Below are positions 29,679 to 37,770 of a DNA stretch of 64,000 nt, piece by piece. Made by a program: the position numbers and the translations under genes. The number at the start of each line of letters is the position of its first letter. The stretch's first letter is position 1. The notes under the pieces are model-generated. The model made no database searches and was not told the origin of the DNA. It worked only from the letters and a program-made list of their open reading frames with translations. Source of the stretch: Corallococcus terminator (GTDB taxonomy: Bacteria > Myxococcota > Myxococcia > Myxococcales > Myxococcaceae); contig NZ_RAVZ01000002.1 in assembly GCF_003611635.1 (NCBI RefSeq), positions 1 through 64,000 on the forward strand, given 5' to 3'.

Positions 29679-30977
29679 TTACCCCGGAGTCGCAAGCTCG
29701 CTACGGAAGGGGAGCGGCTTGGCGGACGGTGGGAATGCCTCCGCTTCGCTCGCCGCCACCTCGGGCGCGGGCCAACCCAGGTTGCGCAGCGCCGCGGTCA
29801 ATCGCTCGCACAGCGCGACCACGCTGTCCTCGGGGGCCCCCGCCAGCTCCAACGTGAAGCGCTCCCGCGACACCTGCGTGAGCCGGAACGCGCGCAGCGG
29901 GTGATGTTTGAACACCCACGCCAGGGCCCACGCATCCACCGCGCGTCCCGCCGGCGTGTGGAACGTGCAGGCCCCCCGTCCGCCGAAGCCCGTCAGCGTC
30001 CAGCCGTGAAAGCCGCAGGTGCAGGCGTCCCTGCGGACGGTGCCGGTGTCGCCCGGCCGGTAGCGCAACAGCGGCAGCACGCTGGGCCGCAGCCGCGTCA
30101 CCACCACTTCCTCCCCGTCCGGCTCCAACCAGACATCCGGCGTGAGCACGTGGAAGCGGCCCGGGTTCGCGTCCTCGCGGCACTCCCATGCGAGTGGCCC
30201 CGTCTCCGTGGCGGCGTAGTAGTTGAGGACCGGCACGCCCCGCTCGCGCTCCCACGCGTCGCGCAGCGCTCGCGGCAGGTGCTGCGCGGAGGTGAGCACC
30301 AGCCGGGGGGCGGGCACCTCCGGATGGGCCAGCAACCAGCGCAGCCCTTCCGGGTCGGAGAAGACGACGGCCGCGCGCACCCGCTGCAAACGCGCCACCG
30401 CGTCATCGCGCAGCACGGAGACGCGGTGCAGGGCGCCGTCATGGAAGAGGGGCAGCCGCACCGAATACTCCAGCCCTCCCGGCAGCACGTCCAGCAACAC
30501 CACGCGCGGGCGCGGCGGCGGCACCGTGCCGGTGTGTTCGGTGAAGAAGCGCAGCACGGCCCACATCAAGAGGCAGTCGCGCCTGTCTCTCAGCACGTTC
30601 ACCGGATCGCCCGTGGTGCCGGAGCTCTTCACCACCACGCACTCGTCGGACGCATCCGGCAGCGTGGGCACGTCCTCCCAATGGCGCGCGAGCGTCGCGC
30701 GGTCCAGCGCCGGGAAGTGCCGCAGGTCCTCCAGCCGCTGGAGGTCTCCCGGGTGCAGCCCCGCCTCCCGCAACACCCGCACGTAGTAGGGCGAACCCTG
30801 GAGCGCCTGCCGCAGCCAGCCCAGGCGCGACTCCAGCGCCGCGCGGGCCACGGCCTCGTCCACCGTGGAGGCGCCGCGCGAAAGCCCCGCGGCCACGTCC
30901 AGCGCCCACGGCAGGTGGGGCCGCTGGGTCTGGGCATCGCGGCGGATGCGGGCCCTGGGGGCCACTGCCAACGTCAC
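29679..30977 (-). CDS. PaaK/CapK-like adenylate-forming enzyme (last gene of the MoxR-VWA operon)
   Basis: A 432-residue protein of the phenylacetate-CoA ligase / CapK branch of the ANL superfamily. The ATP loop VVKSSGTTGDPV lies near residue 118, the A5-type motif YYAATETGPLAWEC near 240 and the hinge Asp region LRYRPGDTG near 320. A CTCG cysteine pair just after is also seen in PaaK-like enzymes. It should activate a carboxylate as acyl-AMP; no carrier protein is evident. GTG at 30977 overlaps the stop of the 187-residue gene (GTGA), so this enzyme is co-translated with the AAA+/VWA genes, an unusual combination. Confidence 0.78.
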   Translation of the reverse strand: MTLAVAPRARIRRDAQTQRPHLPWALDVAAGLSRGASTVDEAVARAALESRLGWLRQALQGSPYYVRVLREAGLHPGDLQRLEDLRHFPALDRATLARHWEDVPTLPDASDECVVVKSSGTTGDPVNVLRDRRDCLLMWAVLRFFTEHTGTVPPPRPRVVLLDVLPGGLEYSVRLPLFHDGALHRVSVLRDDAVARLQRVRAAVVFSDPEGLRWLLAHPEVPAPRLVLTSAQHLPRALRDAWERERGVPVLNYYAATETGPLAWECREDANPGRFHVLTPDVWLEPDGEEVVVTRLRPSVLPLLRYRPGDTGTVRRDACTCGFHGWTLTGFGGRGACTFHTPAGRAVDAWALAWVFKHHPLRAFRLTQVSRERFTLELAGAPEDSVVALCERLTAALRNLGWPAPEVAASEAEAFPPSAKPLPFRSELATPG

Positions 30978-31537
30978 TCGCGCCAGCCCCGGGCCTCGGC
31001 GTCCTTCTGCTGGGCCTCCTGCAACATCTTCGTGCGCCGGTCCGCCTCCTGCTTGCGCGCCTCCTCCACCTTGCGCAGGTCCGTGACGGCCTGCCGGTAG
31101 TCCAGGGCCTTCAGGCGCTCCTTCGACTGCTGCTCCGTCTCACCTTCGATGTCCGCGCCCAGCGCGGAACACCACTTGCGCAGGAACTCCTCCTGGCGGA
31201 AGGCGTTGGAGCGGATCATCTCCGCCGTCAGCGGGTTCACCTCCTCGAAGAACTGCTGGAGGCGCGCCATCGGGGTGCGGTCCGCGGTGAGGTAGAGCAC
31301 CGTCTTCTTGCGCAGCTCCGACGCCACCAGCACGTGCGCGAGCATGCCCACCTGTTCGCGGAACAGCGGGTTCTTCACCCACTTCTCCAGCTTCTCCCAC
31401 TCGGCCTCGGAGGGAGGCTTCTGGCTGCCCTGGCGGAAGGTGTCGCAGATGATGGCCACCGCCAGGTCGTGCGGATACGGCGACACGATGGGCGAGGCCG
31501 CCAGTTGATCACGAAGGTGTGCGAGCGAGATCGCCAT
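30974..31537 (-). CDS. Unknown 187-residue protein with C-terminal coiled coil
   Basis: Fourth gene of the five-gene operon. Residues 1-130 are helical and soluble (HLRDQLAASPIVSPYPHDLAV, NPLFREQVGMLAHVL), without cysteine pairs, signal or membrane segments. Residues about 135-185 are rich in Glu, Lys, Gln and Ala and should form a coiled coil (LRKVEEARKQEADRRTKM). No family is recognised. The start overlaps the VWA gene stop by one base (TGATG) and its own stop overlaps the next start by 4 nt, so it is translated in fixed proportion with its partners. A role as structural or adaptor subunit is inferred from that. Confidence 0.7.
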   Translation of the reverse strand: MAISLAHLRDQLAASPIVSPYPHDLAVAIICDTFRQGSQKPPSEAEWEKLEKWVKNPLFREQVGMLAHVLVASELRKKTVLYLTADRTPMARLQQFFEEVNPLTAEMIRSNAFRQEEFLRKWCSALGADIEGETEQQSKERLKALDYRQAVTDLRKVEEARKQEADRRTKMLQEAQQKDAEARGWRE

Positions 31538-33216
31538 CAGTTCTCCAACAAGGCATCGGCCAGCGCCGCGGCGGCGGGACCGAAGTCAGACATCCATTGC
31601 ACTGTCGCCAGCCGGAAGCGCTTGTCCGCGAGCACCGGCGCCAGCACCAGCCGGGCGCGTTGCTCATCCGGCACCGCGAGGAAGGCCACCACCCGGCGTG
31701 ACTTCTTCATCGCGCGGGACAGGCGCGCCAGCGCATCCGGGTCCTGCATGTTCGACAGGAAGTCGCTGTCGGAGATGATGACCCGCAGCACGTCCGGCCG
31801 CTCCTGGGACAGCTTCTCCATCTCCTCCACCGGGAACCACGTCCCCCCGCCGATGTAGTGCAGGAGGAAGTCGCGCGCCGTCTCCTCGTCGTACATCCAC
31901 GGGGAGATGAAGGGCTGCCGGTCCGAGTACACGATGCCGCGCACCGTGGCGCCCTTGCGCAGCGCGGACGCCGCCAACACCTGCGCCGCCAGCGTCATCG
32001 AATTGAGCTGGTGCTCGGGGTTGGGCATGGAGCCGCTGGTGTCCAGGTACAGCTCCACCGCCGGCACGCCCAGGTCCGACGGCGGCGGCAGGTCCGCCTC
32101 CAATTCGCGACGCAGGGGCGCGATGGCGGCCAGGTGCCCCTGCGACACCACCGTGAGCGTCCAGTCGATGGTGGACGGGTCGTCGCCGTACTCCCACGCC
32201 TCCGGCGTCGTGCGCAGGTACGGCTCCGGCTTCGCCGGTGAGGATGGAAGCTTGAGGATGTACCGGTCCACCAGCCGCCGGTAGTGCCGGGCGACCAGGG
32301 CCCGCCGCAGCTTCCCGCCGCCCTTGCCGGGCAGGTGCTCCGTCACGCGGGCGATGGTGGTGAGCGGATCCGCGTCCTTCGTGTCGTGCGTCGCGTCCAG
32401 CCAGCCCTGCTCGCGCGCCTCCGCCAGTGCGTCCTCCCACCGTCCGCCGGCCTGCACCGCCGCGTCCACGTCGCCCTCGTCCGGACCGGGCACGTCTCCG
32501 GCGAGCGGGATGCGGAAGCGCAGCTTGCCGGGCGCGTCGATGTAGCGGATGAACGCGGCGCAGAAGTAGAGGAACTGGAGGCGCGGGTCGGGCAGCGCGT
32601 AGAACGTCTGCACGAACAGGCGGGCCTGGATGCGGAAGCCCGGGTAGTCCCGCTCCAGCGTCTCCAGGCGCCCCTTGGGCACGAGGTCGCCGTGCGGCTT
32701 GCGCCACAGCTCCTCGTAGAGGGCCAGGTAGAAGCAGAACAGCGGGCTCGTGCCTCCGGCCGGGTCCTGCCCCTTGTCTGGCGCGCGGAGGAAGCCCCGG
32801 TACACCTCGCACAGGGCTTCGGCGTGGGTGCGCCCCACGAACTCGTTCACCTGGAGGTCGAAGAACAGGTTGGTGAGCGACTGGCCCAGTCCGGGCAACA
32901 GCCGCTGCTCCAGCACGCGCAGCTCCGCGTCCCACCCGAGCGTGTGCGGGAAGCGCACGTGGTGCCCGATTTCGTGCGCCAGCACGGCGGTGAGGCTGTC
33001 GCGCGCGCCCATGCGGTCCAGCAGCTCGAAGTGGACGAACACCTGCCGGCGCACCATGTCGATGTACGCGAGCGGTTCGTCCTTCACGTCCTCGCCGGGA
33101 CGGAACGGCTGGTGGGGCTCTGGCGGGCTCAACTGCACGCGCACGTCCCACAGCGCCAGCGCGTCGTGCCAGCACCGCTCCACCTCCTCGGGCGTGAAGG
33201 TCGCGCGCCGGGTCAT
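31537..33216 (-). CDS. HExxH metallopeptidase-like plus VWA domain protein
   Basis: A 559-residue protein with two recognisable parts. The N-terminal part carries an HExxH site, AVLAHEIGHHVRF at residues 77-89 (H81, E82, H85), followed by a conserved-looking acidic helix FFDLQVNEFVGR that could supply the third zinc ligand. The C-terminal part is a VWA domain with a full metal-adhesion motif LDTSGSM (D392) and VIISDSDF. Proteins joining a metallopeptidase-like region with a VWA-like domain (as in DUF2201 families) typically partner MoxR ATPases, and a MoxR gene is two genes upstream. The stop and start overlaps with both neighbours are 1 and 4 nt. Protease activity is not proven. Confidence 0.8.
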   Translation of the reverse strand: MTRRATFTPEEVERCWHDALALWDVRVQLSPPEPHQPFRPGEDVKDEPLAYIDMVRRQVFVHFELLDRMGARDSLTAVLAHEIGHHVRFPHTLGWDAELRVLEQRLLPGLGQSLTNLFFDLQVNEFVGRTHAEALCEVYRGFLRAPDKGQDPAGGTSPLFCFYLALYEELWRKPHGDLVPKGRLETLERDYPGFRIQARLFVQTFYALPDPRLQFLYFCAAFIRYIDAPGKLRFRIPLAGDVPGPDEGDVDAAVQAGGRWEDALAEAREQGWLDATHDTKDADPLTTIARVTEHLPGKGGGKLRRALVARHYRRLVDRYILKLPSSPAKPEPYLRTTPEAWEYGDDPSTIDWTLTVVSQGHLAAIAPLRRELEADLPPPSDLGVPAVELYLDTSGSMPNPEHQLNSMTLAAQVLAASALRKGATVRGIVYSDRQPFISPWMYDEETARDFLLHYIGGGTWFPVEEMEKLSQERPDVLRVIISDSDFLSNMQDPDALARLSRAMKKSRRVVAFLAVPDEQRARLVLAPVLADKRFRLATVQWMSDFGPAAAALADALLEN

Positions 33217-34043
33217 GTCGGCAGGATGACCGCCAGCCACTGGGACGTGTGCATCGTGGCCACCGCGCGCCATTCGTTGCTCAGCGTGCTGTACCAGTCG
33301 CCCGCGCGCGGGTCGCGCTGTGACAGGGAGGTGATGGCCTTGACGGTCATGCGCGTGGGCTCCAGCCGTTCGTTGCAGCCCATGGGCCCCAGGAGCATGG
33401 GCTTCTTCGTGAGCCACACGCCCTGCGTGGCCGCGTCGCGTCCTCCGGCGGCGGTGGCGCGGTGCCGGTCGTGCACGCACACCACGGAGGGCGCCAGGAA
33501 GTGCACCTCCCCCGGCATGAAGCGGCTGTCCTCCTGCGACAGGTCCACCCACAGCGCGGTGGACGTGTCGCCCAGCGTGTCGGAAGGCGGCTCCATCGCG
33601 GCGTTGGCGATGGCGTGCAGGTGGCCCTCGATGTCGTTCAGCGAGGGCATGTTCGTGCCCACGCGGCAGAACAGGCGCTGCACCCAGGGGGGCGCGGACT
33701 CCAGGTTCTCGCTCAGGTTCCACATCCGCGCGAGCGCCGCGGCCTGCTGCTCCGAGGGCAGCCGGGGCAACAGGCGCGGCACCAGCTCCGACCACGCGAG
33801 CGTGAAGAAGTTCTGCCGCCCGGCGGAGGTCGGGTACAGGTAGCCCAGGCCGATGCCCTCGGCGCCCAGGCGCAGGTAGTTGCGGAGGATCTGCTCGCCC
33901 TGGGCCGCGTCCTGACCGGAGGCCGCCATCGCCTGGCCCATGCGCGCCACCGGGCCGCTGAGAAAGCCCGTCCACAGCGCGCGGTCCCAGCGCACGAAGC
34001 GCGAGCGCGCCTCCTTCTCCACGGTGTCGACGAACTCGCTCAT
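33213..34043 (-). CDS. Unknown 276-residue protein of the MoxR-VWA operon
   Basis: Second gene of the operon, overlapping the MoxR gene stop and the VWA gene start by 4 nt each. The N-terminal 110 residues are helical (FVRWDRALWTGFLSGPVARM, EQILRNYLRLGAEGIGLGY). The C-terminal half is beta-rich (ALWVDLSQED, EVHFLAPSVVCVHD, WLAVILPT) and has a few cysteines without a metal-site pattern. No signal peptide, membrane segment or known catalytic motif is seen. Being fixed between the ATPase and the VWA protein, it is likely a subunit or substrate adaptor of the same complex. No family recognised. Confidence 0.7.
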   Translation of the reverse strand: MSEFVDTVEKEARSRFVRWDRALWTGFLSGPVARMGQAMAASGQDAAQGEQILRNYLRLGAEGIGLGYLYPTSAGRQNFFTLAWSELVPRLLPRLPSEQQAAALARMWNLSENLESAPPWVQRLFCRVGTNMPSLNDIEGHLHAIANAAMEPPSDTLGDTSTALWVDLSQEDSRFMPGEVHFLAPSVVCVHDRHRATAAGGRDAATQGVWLTKKPMLLGPMGCNERLEPTRMTVKAITSLSQRDPRAGDWYSTLSNEWRAVATMHTSQWLAVILPT

Positions 34044-35575
34044 GGCTGACCGCCCGGGTTTTCCTTCAGCCACGTCGCGTAGTTGCGATAGCGGCTGTAG
34101 AGGGATTTCAAGTGGATGATGTCTTCGTACACGGGGCCGGAAAGCTCGTGGCGGGACATCAGCTCGTTCATCAGCACGGTGACGGCGGACAGGCGCTTCT
34201 CGGTGGTGCGCAGGTCCACGCCAGACAGGCCCAGGTCCAGTTCGGTGCGAAGCTGGACGACCTTCTGGCGCAGCGGCGCGTGCGTGCCGTAGCGGGCCAT
34301 GGCCATGTCGAACATGTTGCGGATCCACGCCACGCGGTCCTGGAGCAGCAGCTTGTTGCCCTTGCCTTCGAAGAAGGGGCTGCGCGCGTTGGGGGTGAGC
34401 TTCTCGTGCAGCACCCAGGGGATGATCTGCCGGAAGTCCTCCAGCTCCACCGCGCGGTGGCCCCGGAAGAACGCGAGCGCCTTCGCGAAGTGCAGGATGG
34501 TCTGGTACGCGCGCACGCTGGTGCCGTTCTCCGTCTGCGTGCAGAGGTGCACCTTCTTGTCCAAGGGGCACTGCTCGTTGCACACCGCGGACACTGTCTG
34601 GCCGGCGAGCTTCAGCGTGTCCTTGTGCTTGAACTCGAAGCGCGGGGACGCCATGCGGCAGAAGTCGAGCTGACCCAGGAAGAAGGCCACGCGCTCCAGC
34701 GCGCCCTTGGGCACCTCCACGGCGAGGATGGCGTTGTAGGCCTTCTCCAGTTCGCCCGGCGTGAAGACGATGTCCTTGGGGAGCATCTCCTCCGGGGACT
34801 TGTCGGACTCGATGCGCTGGAGCAGCGTGTCCACGAAGCCGGAGTTGAAGGGAACCGCGCGCACCACGACGTCGATGCGGTCCTTGAGCGCTTCGATGAC
34901 CTGGAAGGTGCCGCCGCCCTGGTCGTCGTTGGCGGTGAGGAACCAGGACGAGCGACCGGTGTAGACGTACTGGTCCATCATCTCCGCGTAGCCCTCGCCC
35001 AGCAGCGACAGCAGGGCGGACTGGGTCTTCGTGGGGATGCGGTTGTACTCGTCGATGATCTTCACGCGCTGGCTGATCCACTTGCGCCAGCTCACCTTGA
35101 CGGCGGACAGGTCCTCCGCCTTGAGCATGTCCGACGGCAGCGGCGCGCCCAGCAGGTCCGCGATGGACAACTGCGGATGTCCGCGCTGGATGCCCCGGTG
35201 CACGTCCTCGCGGCCCATGCCGGACAAGAGCGCCATGAGGATGGCGCTGGTCGTCTTGCCCCGGCCCGGGCCGCCGACGAGCAGGGCGCGGCGGCAGGTG
35301 AAGAGGGTGAGCAGCGGGATGAGGACGAAGGAGCTGTAGCTCATGTCCTCCGGCAGGTGCAGCTCATCCCCGGCGGCGTTCTTCAGCGCGGCGGTGCCGC
35401 CGAATTCGATGTCGTAGTAGGGGCAGATGACGGCGTTGTTGGTGATCCACCAATACGCCTGCCGCATCTTGTCGTGGAGGCTGCCGCCGTCGCGCTCGGA
35501 GAGGTGGACGCTGAGGCCCTTGTCCGCCGATGCGCGTCCGGTGAGCAGGCGCGAAACCCAATCCTGGTTGGCCAT
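34040..35575 (-). CDS. MoxR-type AAA+ ATPase
   Basis: A 511-residue AAA+ ATPase, larger than the usual 330-residue MoxR. Walker A is GGPGRGKTT near residue 100, Walker B with the MoxR-specific pattern IDEYNRIPTKTQSALL near 185, sensor 1 LTANDDQGGGTFQVIEALKDRID near 225. About 230 C-terminal residues follow, with several cysteines (CNEQC, VHLC) that could form a small metal site. MoxR ATPases work with VWA proteins to insert cofactors or remodel complexes. It starts a five-gene operon with every junction overlapping. No good ribosome site precedes ATG 35575; the promoter probably lies in the 80-bp gap upstream. Confidence 0.88.
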   Translation of the reverse strand: MANQDWVSRLLTGRASADKGLSVHLSERDGGSLHDKMRQAYWWITNNAVICPYYDIEFGGTAALKNAAGDELHLPEDMSYSSFVLIPLLTLFTCRRALLVGGPGRGKTTSAILMALLSGMGREDVHRGIQRGHPQLSIADLLGAPLPSDMLKAEDLSAVKVSWRKWISQRVKIIDEYNRIPTKTQSALLSLLGEGYAEMMDQYVYTGRSSWFLTANDDQGGGTFQVIEALKDRIDVVVRAVPFNSGFVDTLLQRIESDKSPEEMLPKDIVFTPGELEKAYNAILAVEVPKGALERVAFFLGQLDFCRMASPRFEFKHKDTLKLAGQTVSAVCNEQCPLDKKVHLCTQTENGTSVRAYQTILHFAKALAFFRGHRAVELEDFRQIIPWVLHEKLTPNARSPFFEGKGNKLLLQDRVAWIRNMFDMAMARYGTHAPLRQKVVQLRTELDLGLSGVDLRTTEKRLSAVTVLMNELMSRHELSGPVYEDIIHLKSLYSRYRNYATWLKENPGGQP

Positions 35576-35655
35576 GGAGGAGGCGGACTCTAGCCCGTGC
35601 GCGAGGGGGTGGGGGAGAGGATGGAGGCTGCCCGGTCCTCCAGTAGGCTGGGGCG

Positions 35656-35910
35656 ATGAAGGCCCTCTGGTGTGTCCTGGCCCTGGCGACCCTCGCGGTG
35701 CTGCTGTCCTGCGCGTCCCTGCCGTGGTCGCCGTTCGACTCGGAGGCGCGCTCCGAGGCGCGATTGGACACGGTGGCCCCGAGACAACCGGAGACGCACA
35801 CCCTCCAGGACGCGGGGCTTCGCTTCAGAGCGTCACGAGCCCCAGCCGCGCGGCGCGCACCACGGCCTCCGTTCGCCGCTGCACGCCCAGCTTGGCCAGC
35901 ACCGCGTTGA
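35656..35910 (+). CDS. Possible small lipoprotein, 84 residues, overlapping the next gene's 3' end
   Basis: ATG at 35656 opens an 84-codon frame. The first 22 residues look like a lipoprotein signal with lipobox VLLSC ([19 protein letters not shown]), and third positions are GC-rich to about 35810. Beyond that the frame overlaps, in antisense, the last 86 bp of the LuxR-type gene, and its composition becomes proline/arginine-rich and non-protein-like. It may be a real short lipoprotein that has lost its original stop, or a chance frame. The ribosome site is weak. Confidence 0.35.
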   Translation: MKALWCVLALATLAVLLSCASLPWSPFDSEARSEARLDTVAPRQPETHTLQDAGLRFRASRAPAARRAPRPPFAAARPAWPAPR

Positions 35911-36457
35911 CGTGGAACTTGGCCGTGTGCTCGCTGATGGCGAGCCGGTCCGCGATGGCCTTGTTCGACAGGCCCTCCGCCAGCAGGCCCAGCACCTCGC
36001 GCTCGCGCGGCGTCAGCGTGTCCTGTGGTGCCGGTGCTCCGGACGGGGCCGTGTTTCGCGGTGCGGCGCGGACTTGCGACAGCCCGGGCTCGAACACGGT
36101 GAGCCCGCGCGCCACGGCGTGCAGCGCGGCCACGAGCATCTCCGGCGCCACGTCGCGGAACAGCAGCCCGCGCGCCCCCGCGCCCAGCGCCAGTTCTCCC
36201 GCCGCTTCGTCCGCCACCAGCGCCAGCACCGGCGCGCCCAGGTCCGGCGCCGCGCCCTCCGTCAGCCGCAGGCCCGTGTCCCAGAGCACCACGTCGGGTG
36301 GTCCGCTCCGCGCCGTCTCCAGCTCCACCTGCGTGCCGGAGGCCACCACCGTCCAACCCTCCCCCTGGTCGCTCAAGGCCCGTGCGAGCGCACCCCGGGC
36401 CAGGGGGTCCTCCGAGACGAGGGCGAGCCGCTGCGATGAAGGGGGCGCATCCAACAT
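35825..36457 (-). CDS. LuxR/NarL-type regulator with degenerate receiver domain
   Basis: A 210-residue protein. The C-terminal 65 residues form a NarL/LuxR helix-turn-helix ([22 protein letters not shown], then [18 protein letters not shown]). The N-terminal domain has the length and pattern of a receiver: the acidic pair in [10 protein letters not shown] and the phospho-site position in DVVLWDTGL are kept. The switch Thr/Ser after strand 4 reads ALVADEA and the strand-5 Lys is missing ([10 protein letters not shown]). It is probably a pseudo-receiver controlled without normal phosphorylation. Start at 36457 (MLDAPPS) has GAGGGG just upstream. Divergent to the S41 peptidase gene. Confidence 0.78.
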   Translation of the reverse strand: MLDAPPSSQRLALVSEDPLARGALARALSDQGEGWTVVASGTQVELETARSGPPDVVLWDTGLRLTEGAAPDLGAPVLALVADEAAGELALGAGARGLLFRDVAPEMLVAALHAVARGLTVFEPGLSQVRAAPRNTAPSGAPAPQDTLTPREREVLGLLAEGLSNKAIADRLAISEHTAKFHVNAVLAKLGVQRRTEAVVRAARLGLVTL

Positions 36458-36578
36458 GGGCCCCTCATCCCTAACCGCCCCCGCCGCGTTCGCCACACCG
36501 CACGGCGCCGGAAGCCCTTTGCTTCCCTCTGGGCGCCGGGCCTGTGAAGAATCGTGAAGTCCCCACGGGAGGTGGCAG

Positions 36579-37766
36579 ATGGCGGTCCAGACGGCGCGTT
36601 GGCTGGCGGTGGCGGGGCTGTTGATGTCGGCCAGCGTCCACGCGGCTCCAGGGCCCTACTTGAAGCTGGGGGATGAAATCGTCGGCCTCGTGCGCACGCG
36701 CTTCCATGACCCGACGAAGGGCGCCGCGTGGGCGGACGCACACCAGGGCTATGCCGCCGACGTGAAGGACGCGGAGGACTTCGCCCGGCGCACGAACGCG
36801 GCGCTCGCGGAGCTGAAGGTCTCCCACACGACCTACTACCCGAAGCAGTCCCCTGGCCACGCGGCGGTGTCCTCCATCTTCCAGGGCTTCCTGAAGCCGA
36901 AGAAGGTGGCGGCCACCGGCATCGGCGTGGACGTGATGGAGACCCCGGACGGCTTCTTCGTCCGCCACGTCTTCGTGGAAGGTCCCGGCGCGAAGGCGGG
37001 CCTCTTGCGCGGTGACCGACTGCTCACCGTGGAGGGCCAGCCCTTCCATCCCTGGCGCGCCTTCGCGAACCGCACCGGCAAGGCCACACGGCTCACCGTG
37101 GAGCGTACGAAGGGCGCGGAGCCCCTGTCGCTCACCGTCACGCCTCGGAGCATGGACCCGCGCAAGGAGTGGCTCGCCTACCAGAAGGCCAGCTCGCGCG
37201 TCGTCGAACACCAGGGGCGCCGGGTCGCGTACCAGCACCTCTACTCGTGCGCGGGCGAGGACCACCAGCAGTTGCTGGAAGAGACGCTCCAGGACACCTT
37301 CGCGGACGCGGAGGCGCTGGTCATCGACTTCCGCGACGGCTGGGGCGGATGCAGCCCGGCCTTCGTCAACCTCTTCAATCCCCACGTGCCCACGATGGTG
37401 AGCACCGGCCGCGACGGCAAGACGCAGACCCTGGCGATGGCCTGGCACAAACCGGTGGTGCTGCTCGTCAACGGCAACTCGCGCAGCGGCAAGGAGCTGG
37501 TGGCCTTCGCGATGAAGCGCCACCGGCTGGCGACGCTCGTGGGGCAGCGCACCGCGGGCGCGGTGATGGCGGGCGGACCGCAGAAGCTGTCCAACGGCGA
37601 CCTGCTCTACCTCGCGGTGATGGACGGGACGGTGGACGGCGAGCGCCTGGAAGGGGTAGGCGTGCCGGTGGACGTGGAGGTCCCGGACGCGCTGCCGTAC
37701 GCCACGGGCGTGGATCCGCAGAAGGCGCGGGCGCTCGACGTGGCCGCGTCGTTGGTGAAGGGCTGA
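36579..37766 (+). CDS. Exported S41-family peptidase with PDZ domain
   Basis: A 395-residue protein with a signal peptide (about residues 1-22, cleavage near VHAAP). Residues about 110-190 form a PDZ domain ([30 protein letters not shown]) and residues about 205-390 the S41 core: [10 protein letters not shown] and the nucleophile region [15 protein letters not shown]. The Lys of C-terminal processing proteases, normally in a TFGKG loop, is replaced by TAGAV, while a His is available in VSHTTYY. The site is thus closer to the IRBP/tricorn type or is inactive. GGGAGG lies about 11 nt before ATG. It ends 4 bp from the convergent epimerase gene. Confidence 0.8.
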   Translation: MAVQTARWLAVAGLLMSASVHAAPGPYLKLGDEIVGLVRTRFHDPTKGAAWADAHQGYAADVKDAEDFARRTNAALAELKVSHTTYYPKQSPGHAAVSSIFQGFLKPKKVAATGIGVDVMETPDGFFVRHVFVEGPGAKAGLLRGDRLLTVEGQPFHPWRAFANRTGKATRLTVERTKGAEPLSLTVTPRSMDPRKEWLAYQKASSRVVEHQGRRVAYQHLYSCAGEDHQQLLEETLQDTFADAEALVIDFRDGWGGCSPAFVNLFNPHVPTMVSTGRDGKTQTLAMAWHKPVVLLVNGNSRSGKELVAFAMKRHRLATLVGQRTAGAVMAGGPQKLSNGDLLYLAVMDGTVDGERLEGVGVPVDVEVPDALPYATGVDPQKARALDVAASLVKG

Positions 37767-37770
37767 CGCT

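Noticed and set aside
28566-31100. An 844-codon plus-strand frame opposite the aldo/keto reductase and adenylating enzyme genes
   Set aside because: Antisense frame of real genes with low-complexity His/Arg/Gln-rich translation; no ribosome site or domain.
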